DNA of 24,714 nt from HGM11788 sp964654945 (lineage in GTDB: Bacteria; Bacillota; Clostridia; Lachnospirales; CAG-274), in assembly GCA_964654945.1 (NCBI GenBank), contig CAZZLN010000025.1:1-24714 (forward strand), in the 5' to 3' direction. The notes under the pieces were generated by a model. The model was not told the DNA's origin. It ran no database searches and worked only from the letters and a program-made list of their open reading frames with translations. Shown here piece by piece: positions 8,001-14,222 of the stretch. The stretch's first letter is position 1; each line of letters begins with the position of its first letter. The position numbers were made by a program, and so were the translations under genes.

Positions 8001-8525
8001 AAGATAAAAATTACCCTCTCCAAAAAGCTTATAGTATTTAAGAGCTTCTTCTTTTGCTCTGTCATATCCCGCTCTAAGCACATTTCTTGCAACAGGCCCT
8101 GCAAGGCAGGCACTTAAAGCTATAAGTCCATCGTGATATTTTTCAAGAAGTTCCCGGTCAATTCTTGGCTTGTAATAAAAACCCTCGGTAAATCCATAGG
8201 TCACAAGCCTTGTTAAATTTTGATAACCCTTTTGGTCCTTGCACAGAAGCACAAGGTGATAGTAAAAATTATCTCTTGTGTTTTCTTTGTCAAATCTTGA
8301 ATTTGATGCAACATAAACCTCACAGCCTATTATAGGCTTTATTCCTGCTTCTTTGGCTGCTTTATAAAAATCAATTACACCATACATTACACCATGGTCT
8401 GTTATTGCTATGGAATTCATACCCAGCTCTTTTGCACGCAAAACAAGCTCATTTATTTTTGATGAGCCGTCAAGTAAGCTGTATTCCGTATGTACATGCA
8501 GATGAGTAAACTGTTTTTTATCCAT
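5046..8525 (-). CDS. dnaE: DNA polymerase III subunit alpha (DnaE)
   Basis: A replicative polymerase subunit of 1159 residues, normal for DnaE. Order of domains: N-terminal PHP domain (THLHVHTEYSLLDG, then AITDHGVMYG and TNDLHYI), polymerase core with GPGRGSAAGS (about residues 356-365) and the metal-binding aspartates in MPDIDIDFCYKRR (about 396-408), a helix-hairpin-helix region (about 800-860) and an OB-fold near 998-1075 (VKIGGVITNITKK). The PHP metal-binding residues look intact, unlike the inactive E. coli PHP domain, so Mn/Zn-dependent proofreading is possible; this is inference. The ATG at 8523-8525 was chosen because GGAGG sits about 8 bases upstream and because an in-frame extension to 8561 would overlap the likely promoter. 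It leads a unit with azlC, azlD, yfcE and the AEC permease. Confidence 0.97.
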   Translation of the reverse strand: MDKKQFTHLHVHTEYSLLDGSSKINELVLRAKELGMNSIAITDHGVMYGVIDFYKAAKEAGIKPIIGCEVYVASNSRFDKENTRDNFYYHLVLLCKDQKGYQNLTRLVTYGFTEGFYYKPRIDRELLEKYHDGLIALSACLAGPVARNVLRAGYDRAKEEALKYYKLFGEGNFYLELQDHGMPEQKDVNTALLRMNKETGIPLVCTNDLHYINKEDAQAHDILLCIQTGSKLSDENRMKYEGGQFYLKSQEEMYSLFPYAAEACENTNVIAKQCNVDFEFNNYKLPKFDVPDGYTSFEYLKKLCNEGLKFRYGDESFKHTKRLEYELDIISSMGFVDYFLIVWDFIKYAKDNDIVVGPGRGSAAGSIVAYSLQITDIDPIKYNLIFERFLNPERVSMPDIDIDFCYKRRQEVIDYVVKKYGKEQVCQIVTFGTLAARNVIRDVGRVMDLPYADVDKIAKMIPRTLGITLEKALYDKEMSNPEFRELYENDETVKHLVDMAMKLEGLPRNTSTHAAGVIISDRPIVDYIPLMLNTKDNSIATQFIMTTCEELGLLKMDFLGLRNITVIQDAIKRINKKFGTEISAKTLDYDDIDAFELIGSGNTLGVFQLESPGMTTFMKKLKPKNIEDIIAGISLYRPGPMDFIPQYLKAKENPENITYLHPLLKPILKDTYGCIVYQEQVMQIVRELAGYSLGRSDMVRRAMSKKKAKVMAMERANFINGCEGVPGCIANGVSEEIANEIFDEMTDFAKYAFNKSHAAAYAVVAYQTAWLKAHYPVYFMAALLSSVMDRVDKIAEYIENCKQMNIGILPPDINESEGDFTVSDDGKNIRFGLKVIKSVGEGNVDAIVNNRKEKGKYKSLTEFIKRLGANINSKSIESLILVGAFDCLGGKRVQYYAVYEKIYKGLGQIRKNNVAGQMDLFGMGNVSKNDPYKDELPDMKEYSKREMLSKEKELAGIYITGHPLEGYIDIIKKYISCTTGDFPKDEYDFDLPYKIHDNQQVKIGGVITNITKKITKNNKQMAFITIEDISGSIEILIFPKIYDKFKSCLNEEDIIIVEGRASISEEKINVICESIIPFENLEQTRQTLWIKLPKNIGKGPNDILNITKKYPGYSNVVLYVEETGQRLRSSGASCVKISSELRAELENMLGDGTTAVKIK

Positions 8526-8549
8526 AACAAAACCTCCGTATTTTTTTAT

Positions 8550-8578
8550 AGTATACCACAAAAGAATATTATTTTAAA
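8550..8578 (-). promoter_or_regulatory. Candidate extended -10 promoter for dnaE
   Basis: On the minus strand TATACT is preceded by TG one base upstream (extended -10), with a weak TTTAAA box 17 bases further up. It lies about 25 bases before the dnaE ATG at 8525, which supports that start rather than a longer one. Confidence 0.6.
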
Positions 8579-8584
8579 TAGTTC

Positions 8585-8613
8585 TTTTAAAATTTAATAT
8601 GTTGTGTTATAAT
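8585..8613 (+). promoter_or_regulatory. Candidate sigma-A promoter for hisC
   Basis: A consensus TATAAT (8608-8613) is preceded by a weak TTTTAA box at 17-base spacing. It would give a short leader of about 25 bases before the hisC ATG. The dnaE and hisC promoters are thus nearly back to back. Confidence 0.55.
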
Positions 8614-8644
8614 TATTAAAAATATACATAGAGGTAGTATTATT

Positions 8645-9703
8645 ATGAAAAAATGGAAAGATAAAATAAGAAATATAGAGCCTTATGTTCCCGGTGAACA
8701 GCCTCAGATAAAAAATATTATAAAATTAAATACTAATGAATGTCCTTATCCTCCTTCACCAAAGATTGAGGATATTATAAAAAACTATGATGAAAAAAAC
8801 CTCAGATTATATCCAAGCTTTGTATGCAGTGAGCTTAAAGAAGCTTTGTGTAATATATATAATGTTGAGAAAAATGAAATATTTTTAGGCAATGGTTCTG
8901 ATGAGGTCCTTGCTCTTGCCTTTATGACATTTTTCAATTCAGATAAGCCTGTGCTTTTTCCCGATATTACATATTCATTTTATGATGTTTGGTGCAATCT
9001 TTATAAAATACCGTTTAAGAGAGTTCCTCTCAATGATAAATTTGAACTCGTAAAAGAAGATTATTATGCAGAAAACGGCGGTGTGGTTATAGCAAATCCC
9101 AATGCCCCCACAGGTATATATATGGAGCTTGATGCTCTTGAGGATATTATTAGGCACAACAGAGATGTTATAGTTATTGTTGATGAAGCTTATATTGATT
9201 TTGGAGGAAAATCAGCAGTTGATTTAATACATAAATATGATAATATTGTTGTTGTGCAGACTTATTCAAAATCAAGAGCCCTTGCAGGAATAAGAGTTGG
9301 CTATGCTATGGCACAGAGTGAGCTTACAGACGCTATGGAGTCGGTTAAAAACAGCTTTAATTCCTACACAATCAATTCACTGTCAAATGTTATAGCAACA
9401 GCGTCTGCAAAGGACATTGATTATTTTAATGAATGTGTGAATAAGATTATCTGTTCAAGGGAATGGACTGTTGATGAGCTTAAAAAGCTTGGATTTGATA
9501 CTCTGCCAAGCAGGAGTAATTTTATATTTACAACCAATAAGAATATAAAAGCATCAGAGCTTTTTGAATATTTAAAAAGCAAAAACATTATTGTAAGATA
9601 TTTTAATAAGCCAAGAATAAGTGAATATTTGAGAATTACTATAGGAACACAGAAACAAATGGAAATACTGATTAAAAATATAAAGGAGTTTATAAATGAT
9701 TAA
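8645..9703 (+). CDS. hisC: Histidinol-phosphate aminotransferase or related class I/II aminotransferase
   Basis: A 352-residue PLP-dependent aminotransferase. It opens with the HisC-like YVPGEQP segment and LNTNECPYPPSP, followed by FLGNGSDEVL (cofactor phosphate region), ANPNAPTG, DEAYIDF and TYSKSRALAGIRVGYA, in which Lys209 is the expected Schiff-base lysine. The C terminus carries YLRITIGT, the usual arginine that binds the substrate carboxylate. Length is normal for HisC. GAGGT lies before the ATG. No other histidine genes are nearby, so a role in aromatic amino acid transamination is also possible. It overlaps the following secreted protein gene by 8 bases, an odd pairing for an amino acid enzyme. 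Confidence 0.87.
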   Translation: MKKWKDKIRNIEPYVPGEQPQIKNIIKLNTNECPYPPSPKIEDIIKNYDEKNLRLYPSFVCSELKEALCNIYNVEKNEIFLGNGSDEVLALAFMTFFNSDKPVLFPDITYSFYDVWCNLYKIPFKRVPLNDKFELVKEDYYAENGGVVIANPNAPTGIYMELDALEDIIRHNRDVIVIVDEAYIDFGGKSAVDLIHKYDNIVVVQTYSKSRALAGIRVGYAMAQSELTDAMESVKNSFNSYTINSLSNVIATASAKDIDYFNECVNKIICSREWTVDELKKLGFDTLPSRSNFIFTTNKNIKASELFEYLKSKNIIVRYFNKPRISEYLRITIGTQKQMEILIKNIKEFIND

Positions 9704-11054
9704 AAAAACAATTATATTTATTTTTGCAATATTTTTAATGACAAGTTCTGTTTATGCTGAAAAGCTTACTGTTTATAAAGAGTCCGGCAATGTTGAAGAA
9801 GCTGTTGACAGACTTATGGCAGGCGAAGATGTGCCTGTTATGGACTTATTAAAATTCCCAAATTCAGGCTCAAGCACATATTCATCAAGAACATATGTTT
9901 CCGAAAAAGCTTACACACAGCTTGATTCTGTGGAAAAGGCTATATATGACAGTGTTGATGAAAAATATACTTCTACAATGAACGGTAAGTTTAAAATTTC
10001 ATGTGAAGCTGAAATCCCTCTTTCCTCCGGATATGACAACACTACAACAGAAGGAAAAAACAGTATTGCAGCTGAACTTAATGCATATGGCGATGAAAAG
10101 CTGGGCTATAATATTACCAGAGCCTTATATGCTCTTTGTGCCTATGACAAGCCCCAGTATTTTTGGATAGATATAAGCAAAATATCAATAAATATGAGTG
10201 CTTCTTATTCAGGATATGACAGCGAAACCGGAATTTTAAAAGTGACATTAAATCTTACGCCTTATGACGGAAACAGCTATTATTATGGTGATTACTCAAG
10301 CTTTTCGCAGGTAAAAGCGGAATATAATGCTTTGTATGAAAGGGTGGATGAAATTACAGCAGCTTTACCGTCAAATGCTTCGGATTTTCAAAAGCTTCTT
10401 ATTATAAACGAATGGCTTTTAAATCACAATACATATAACCCTGATCTTTCCTCAGGCACAGAATCATTTTATGCTTATATTGCTCCAAGTGCTTTATTGT
10501 ATGGTGATGGTGACGACACCGCTGACTATCCTGTATGCGAAGGCTATGCAGAAGCATTTAAAATTATATGTGATAAAATAGGTATAGACTGTGTATGCGG
10601 CGAAGCCTTTGGAGATACAGACGGCGACGGAGATATTGACAGCGGTCACAAGTGGAATCTTGTTAATATGGACGGCGAGTGGTATTATTATGACGGCACA
10701 TGGAATGATTCGGGCAATTCGTCTTATATTTATTACCGAATCGGACAGTTCCTTATAGGCAGAGAATCTATGGCTGCTGTTGACAACCTGCAAACCCATA
10801 AATTTTATCACGATTTGGACAAGGCACAGCTTGGCTTTGAAAATCCTGTTCCCAATGATAATGATTATATTACAAACAGAGGACTTGCGGGACTTACTTC
10901 CCTTGATTTTTATAAGGATAATGTCATAGACTGCAGAGATATTGCACAGTCAATGAAAAATCTGATAAATGACAGTCTTACTGTGGATATTAATAAAGAC
11001 GGAAGTATAGATTTAATTGATTCTATAGATTTTATGAAACTTATGTACAAATAA
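9696..11054 (+). CDS. Secreted transglutaminase-like protein with C-terminal dockerin-like domain
   Basis: A 452-residue exported protein. Residues 1-21 form a signal peptide, with likely cleavage after VYA. The middle holds a transglutaminase-like fold with the triad Cys281 (PVCEGYAEAF), His318 (GHKWNLV) and Asp333 (YYYDGTWND). Between Cys and His lies DTDGDGDIDSG (307-317), which resembles a calcium-binding loop and appears as an insertion. The C-terminal 50 residues form a dockerin-like pair: a degenerate loop from D404 and a canonical one, DINKDGSIDLID, from D431, each followed by a short helix. Such modules usually anchor secreted enzymes to cohesins. Bacterial members of this superfamily are often proteases or crosslinking enzymes; the substrate is unknown. 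AAAGGAG inside hisC serves the ATG. I see no terminator before the next promoter. Confidence 0.82.
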   Translation: MIKKTIIFIFAIFLMTSSVYAEKLTVYKESGNVEEAVDRLMAGEDVPVMDLLKFPNSGSSTYSSRTYVSEKAYTQLDSVEKAIYDSVDEKYTSTMNGKFKISCEAEIPLSSGYDNTTTEGKNSIAAELNAYGDEKLGYNITRALYALCAYDKPQYFWIDISKISINMSASYSGYDSETGILKVTLNLTPYDGNSYYYGDYSSFSQVKAEYNALYERVDEITAALPSNASDFQKLLIINEWLLNHNTYNPDLSSGTESFYAYIAPSALLYGDGDDTADYPVCEGYAEAFKIICDKIGIDCVCGEAFGDTDGDGDIDSGHKWNLVNMDGEWYYYDGTWNDSGNSSYIYYRIGQFLIGRESMAAVDNLQTHKFYHDLDKAQLGFENPVPNDNDYITNRGLAGLTSLDFYKDNVIDCRDIAQSMKNLINDSLTVDINKDGSIDLIDSIDFMKLMYK

Positions 11055-11057
11055 TTG

Positions 11058-11143
11058 TTGACAAGAATAGAAATATATAGTATACTAATATTAGTTAGCT
11101 TTGGCTAACTAATATTTTTAAAGAATAGTTAGCATAAACTAAC
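11058..11143 (+). promoter_or_regulatory. Consensus promoter with two GTTAG-N6-CTAAC inverted repeats
   Basis: TTGACA (11058-11063), 17 bases, then TATACT (11081-11086) form a strong sigma-A promoter. Starting immediately after the -10 box is a perfect 13-bp inverted repeat with a 4-base loop (11087-11116), whose core is GTTAG-N6-CTAAC (11094-11109). A second copy of the core with the same spacing occurs at 11128-11143, centre to centre 34 bases. The first repeat spans the expected transcription start, so a bound repressor would block initiation. Half-sites resemble those of DtxR/IdeR-type metal regulators, but the spacer is longer than in the classical box, so the regulator is not identified. 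Confidence 0.7.
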
Positions 11144-11158
11144 CCGAAAGGAGATATT

Positions 11159-11440
11159 ATGAGTATTGTAATTATTGGCGGAAATGACAGAATGGTATCA
11201 AGATATACTAATCTTTGCAAGGCACATAATTGTAAAGCTAAAGTTTTTACACAGCCTGATGCAAATTTAAGAAGTAAAATAGGAACTCCGGATTTAATGG
11301 TGCTTTTTACAAACACCGTATGTCACAAAATGATACTTACTGCCGTTCAGCAGGCAGAAAAAAATAATATTAAAATTATAAGATCCCACAGCTCATCAGC
11401 ATCGGCTTTAAAATCTCTTTTGGAAGAAAATATTGGATAA
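11159..11440 (+). CDS. DUF2325 family protein
   Basis: A 93-residue protein made up of a single DUF2325 domain. It begins with a beta-strand and glycine turn, MSIVIIGGNDRM, then a helix containing C-x4-C (Cys20 and Cys25), a strand PDLMVLFTNTVCHKM with a further cysteine, and a final IKIIRSHSSSASALKSLL segment. The fold looks like a small Rossmann-type domain. The family has no settled function; its conserved cysteines and the metal-regulator-like operator upstream suggest a metal or redox role, which is inference. AAAGGAGA precedes the ATG by about 7 bases. It is monocistronic as far as can be seen, flanked by its own promoter and by the promoter region of the pyruvate formate-lyase genes. 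Confidence 0.82.
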   Translation: MSIVIIGGNDRMVSRYTNLCKAHNCKAKVFTQPDANLRSKIGTPDLMVLFTNTVCHKMILTAVQQAEKNNIKIIRSHSSSASALKSLLEENIG

Positions 11441-11498
11441 TATTTTTGTTTGAAAAAGTTTACATTTTAGTATAATTGTAGAATTTTATTTTAATAAG

Positions 11499-11558
11499 TT
11501 GACATTAATAAAATTTAGTGTTATATTTTAAATTAATTTTACAAATAATATTGTAAAA
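11499..11558 (+). promoter_or_regulatory. Candidate promoter and inverted repeat upstream of the pyruvate formate-lyase genes
   Basis: TTGACA (11499-11504) and TATATT (11522-11527) are spaced by 17 bases. Just downstream lies the perfect 8-bp inverted repeat TTTTACAA-N6-TTGTAAAA (11537-11558), placed where a repressor could cover the start region. A second isolated TATAAT lies at 11471-11476. An 11-base tandem repeat, TTTATGGATAA twice, follows at 11563-11584 in the leader. Confidence 0.5.
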
Positions 11559-11616
11559 TCATTTTATGGATAATTTATGGATAATAGTAATTATATTTCT
11601 ACAGGAGGAAACAAAA

Positions 11617-13662
11617 ATGAAACCGGAATGGAATGGTTTTAATGGTGGAATTTGGGAAAAGGAAATAAACGTGAGAGAGTTTATCCAGAAAAATTATACG
11701 CCTTATGACGGTGATGATTCATTCCTTGTCGGACCTACTGAGAACACAAAAGCTCTTTGGTCACAGGTAATGGAGCTTTCTAAAAAAGAGCGTGAAGCCG
11801 GCGGTGTACTTGATATGGATACCAGAATTATATCTACTATTACATCTCATGGTGCAGGCTATCTTGATAAGAATAAGGAAACAATTGTAGGTTTCCAGAC
11901 TGATAAGCCTTTTAAGCGTTCGTTACAGCCTTATGGCGGCATCAGAATGGCAGTTAAGGCTTGTGAGGATAATGGATATAAGGTTGATGAGGATATAGTT
12001 GAGTTTTTTACAAAACACAGAAAAACCCACAATCAGGGTGTATTTGATGCTTACACCCCTGAAATGAGAGCCTGCCGTTCAAGCCATATTATAACAGGCT
12101 TGCCTGATGCTTACGGCAGAGGCAGAATTATAGGTGATTACAGAAGAATTGCTCTTTATGGTGTAGACAGACTTATTGAAGACAAAATTGACCAGAAAAA
12201 TTCTACAAGAACAATTATGTATTCTGATGTTATCAGAAACAGAGAAGAGCTTTCAGAACAGATCAGAGCTTTAGAGGATTTAAAAAAGCTTGGGGAAATA
12301 TACGGCTTTGATATTTCAAGACCGGCAAACAATGTTCAGGAGGCTATTCAGTGGACTTATTTTGGTTATCTTGCTGCTGTTAAGGAGCAAAACGGTGCAG
12401 CAATGTCCCTTGGGCGTACTTCAACATTTATTGATATTTATGCTCAAAGAGATCTTGAAAACGGTACTTTTACTGAAGAACAAATTCAGGAATTTGTCGA
12501 TCACTTTATTATGAAGCTAAGACTTGTTAAATTTGCAAGAACTCCTGAATATAATGCACTTTTCTCAGGTGACCCGACATGGGTAACAGAATCCATAGGC
12601 GGTGTTGGCATTGACGGCAGACATCTTGTAACAAAGATGAGCTTCAGGTATCTCCATACACTTCAGAATTTAGGTACTGCTCCTGAGCCAAATCTTACGG
12701 TTTTATGGTCTGCAAGACTGCCAATGAACTTTAAAAAATTCTGTGCAAAGACTTCTATTGAATCCAGCTCAATTCAGTATGAAAACGATGACCTTATGAG
12801 AGTTTACCATGGTGATGACTATGCTATTGCCTGCTGTGTATCCTCTATGAGAGTCGGCAAGGAAATGCAGTTTTTCGGTGCAAGAGCTAACCTCGCTAAG
12901 TGCCTTTTATATGCTATTAACGGCGGCGTTGATGAAATTTCAAAAAAGCAGGTTGGTCCTAAATACAGACCTATTACAAGCGAATACCTTGACTATGACG
13001 ATGTAATGGAAAAATATAAGGATATGATGAAGTGGCTTGCAAATGTTTATGTAAATGCTCTTAACATCATTCACTTTATGCACGATAAGTATTGTTATGA
13101 AAAAATACAAATGGCATTACACGATAAAGAGGTTACTCGTTGGTTTGCAACAGGTATTGCAGGTCTTTCAGTTGTAGCCGACTCACTTTCTGCAATTAAA
13201 TATGCAAAGGTTAAAACAATAAGAGATGAAAACGGCATTGTTGTTGATTATGAAGTAGAAGGCGATTTCCCTAAATACGGCAATGATGATGACAAAGTTG
13301 ATGAAATTGCATCAGATATTGTTCATCAGTTCTTAAAGTATGTAAAGGGTAACCACACATACAGAGGAGGAAAGCCGACAACTTCTATTCTTACCATTAC
13401 ATCTAATGTAGTTTATGGCAAGAACACAGGTGCTACACCTGACGGCAGAAAAGCAGGAGTGCCGTTTGCTCCGGGTGCTAACCCAATGCACAGACGTGAT
13501 ACTCATGGCGCAGTAGCTTCTCTTTCTTCAGTATCAAAGCTTCCTTTCAAGGATGCACAGGATGGTATTTCAAATACATTCTCTATTATTCCCGGTGCTT
13601 TAGGCAAGGAAGACCGGATATTTGTAGGAGATTTAGATATTGACCTTGATTTAAACAAATAA
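11617..13662 (+). CDS. pflB: Formate acetyltransferase large chain lacking the glycyl-radical domain
   Basis: A 681-residue protein closely similar to pyruvate formate-lyase (pyruvate + CoA to acetyl-CoA + formate). Family blocks include VREFIQKNYTPYDGDDSF, RKTHNQGVFDAYTPEM, GLPDAYGRGRIIGDYRR, and DYAIACCVSSMRVGKEMQ with the catalytic pair Cys406-Cys407 (E. coli Cys418-Cys419). The protein stops shortly after the SNTFSIIPGALGKED block, where the single-chain enzyme would continue into the glycyl-radical domain; its last 14 residues (FVGDLDIDLDLNK region) are unlike that continuation. The start at 11617 was chosen for AGGAGG about 7 bases upstream, with the normal WNGF/W-x-GF N terminus. The radical domain is encoded separately at 13926. 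Alone this chain should be inactive. Confidence 0.93.
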   Translation: MKPEWNGFNGGIWEKEINVREFIQKNYTPYDGDDSFLVGPTENTKALWSQVMELSKKEREAGGVLDMDTRIISTITSHGAGYLDKNKETIVGFQTDKPFKRSLQPYGGIRMAVKACEDNGYKVDEDIVEFFTKHRKTHNQGVFDAYTPEMRACRSSHIITGLPDAYGRGRIIGDYRRIALYGVDRLIEDKIDQKNSTRTIMYSDVIRNREELSEQIRALEDLKKLGEIYGFDISRPANNVQEAIQWTYFGYLAAVKEQNGAAMSLGRTSTFIDIYAQRDLENGTFTEEQIQEFVDHFIMKLRLVKFARTPEYNALFSGDPTWVTESIGGVGIDGRHLVTKMSFRYLHTLQNLGTAPEPNLTVLWSARLPMNFKKFCAKTSIESSSIQYENDDLMRVYHGDDYAIACCVSSMRVGKEMQFFGARANLAKCLLYAINGGVDEISKKQVGPKYRPITSEYLDYDDVMEKYKDMMKWLANVYVNALNIIHFMHDKYCYEKIQMALHDKEVTRWFATGIAGLSVVADSLSAIKYAKVKTIRDENGIVVDYEVEGDFPKYGNDDDKVDEIASDIVHQFLKYVKGNHTYRGGKPTTSILTITSNVVYGKNTGATPDGRKAGVPFAPGANPMHRRDTHGAVASLSSVSKLPFKDAQDGISNTFSIIPGALGKEDRIFVGDLDIDLDLNK

Positions 13663-13684
13663 AATACAGGACTGGTGAATTAAT

Positions 13685-13909
13685 TTGGATAAAGAAAAAC
13701 AAATTGAGGATTTGGTTAATATGATTGACAGTTTTATGGCTAATAACGGAGGTCATATGAATGTAACTGTTGATAAAAACGGAAGTGTTGTTACAGATGG
13801 TGAGGAAGTTGACAAGCTCAGTGTAAAAACAATGAAATCCCTTGATTGTGCAGAGGGTGACCTTGCCTGCAATGTACCTACACTTTTTGATGGAATGGAT
13901 AATGAATAA
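13685..13909 (+). CDS. 74-residue paralog of the glycyl-radical domain N terminus, no radical loop
   Basis: A small protein between the two pyruvate formate-lyase pieces. Its first 29 residues align without gaps to the first 29 of the downstream glycyl-radical protein, with 13 identities by my count (shared pattern QI..LV.M.D......G.H.NV.V). After that it diverges: it lacks the RVSGYAV radical loop and instead has an acidic, cysteine-containing tail (LDCAEGDLACNVPTLFDG). The start is TTG at 13685, with GGTGA 6 bases upstream; the alignment with its neighbour supports this start. It begins 22 bases after the large chain stop. I do not know a characterised homolog. It may be a structural or regulatory subunit, or a duplicated spare part that has lost its radical site. 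Confidence 0.75.
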   Translation: MDKEKQIEDLVNMIDSFMANNGGHMNVTVDKNGSVVTDGEEVDKLSVKTMKSLDCAEGDLACNVPTLFDGMDNE

Positions 13910-13925
13910 TTAGGAGGATTTAATT

Positions 13926-14165
13926 ATGGCAAATGAACATCAGATTGATAACTTAGTGTCTATGCTTGACGGCTATGCTGAAAAAGGCGGACATCACTTA
14001 AATGTAAATGTATTTACAAAGGAAACCTTACTTGATGCACAGGCTCATCCTGAAAAATATCCGCAGCTTACTGTCAGAGTTTCCGGCTATGCAGTAAACT
14101 TTAATAAGCTCACTAAGGAGCAGCAGGACGAAGTTATTTCAAGAACTTTCCATGACAGTCTTTAA
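13926..14165 (+). CDS. Stand-alone glycyl-radical domain of formate acetyltransferase (GrcA/YfiD-like)
   Basis: A 79-residue protein equivalent to the C-terminal end of E. coli pyruvate formate-lyase. It has GGHHLNVNVFTKETLLDA (21-38), HPEKYPQLTVRVSGYAVNF (41-59) with the radical Gly54, and the terminal KEQQDEVISRTFHDSL. In the family the glycine is converted to a stable radical by the SAM-dependent activase and passes the radical to the Cys pair. A strong TAGGAGG lies upstream of the ATG, 16 bases after the 74-residue gene. E. coli GrcA (YfiD) repairs oxygen-damaged enzyme as a spare part; here, by contrast, the neighbouring large chain has no such domain, so this protein is probably an obligate subunit. 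Confidence 0.93.
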   Translation: MANEHQIDNLVSMLDGYAEKGGHHLNVNVFTKETLLDAQAHPEKYPQLTVRVSGYAVNFNKLTKEQQDEVISRTFHDSL

Positions 14166-14171
14166 TGACAT

Positions 14172-14203
14172 AAAAAAGGGAGAGCATAAAGCTCTCCTTT
14201 TTT
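14172..14203 (+). terminator. Intrinsic terminator between the glycyl-radical gene and pflA
   Basis: A 7-bp stem GGAGAGC/GCTCTCC with an ATAAA loop is followed by six T and preceded by six A. It separates the three enzyme genes from pflA, whose start is 20 bases further on. No clear promoter is visible in that gap, so pflA is probably expressed by partial read-through, at a lower level than its substrate enzyme. Confidence 0.92.
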
Positions 14204-14222
14204 AGATACAAGGAGTGATAAA

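Noticed and set aside
8526..8561. N-terminal extension of dnaE by 12 codons
   Set aside because: It would cover the -10 box and the ribosome binding site; the PHP motif starts right after the inner ATG.
10494..10811. 105-codon minus-strand frame inside the transglutaminase gene
   Set aside because: It is antisense to a domain with an intact catalytic triad and has no start signals or recognisable motifs.
11094..11109. Classical DtxR/IdeR iron box
   Set aside because: Half-sites are alike, but the spacer is 6 bases rather than 1, so I keep the regulator unassigned.
11537..11558. Rex operator upstream of pflB
   Set aside because: Rex sites have TTGT at the left and ACAA at the right; here the halves are in the opposite order.
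13640..13930. A simple frameshift or nonsense mutation in a single-chain pflB
   Set aside because: The interval holds a whole extra paralogous gene, and the radical domain has its own ATG and a strong TAGGAGG. No single indel would restore one continuous chain.
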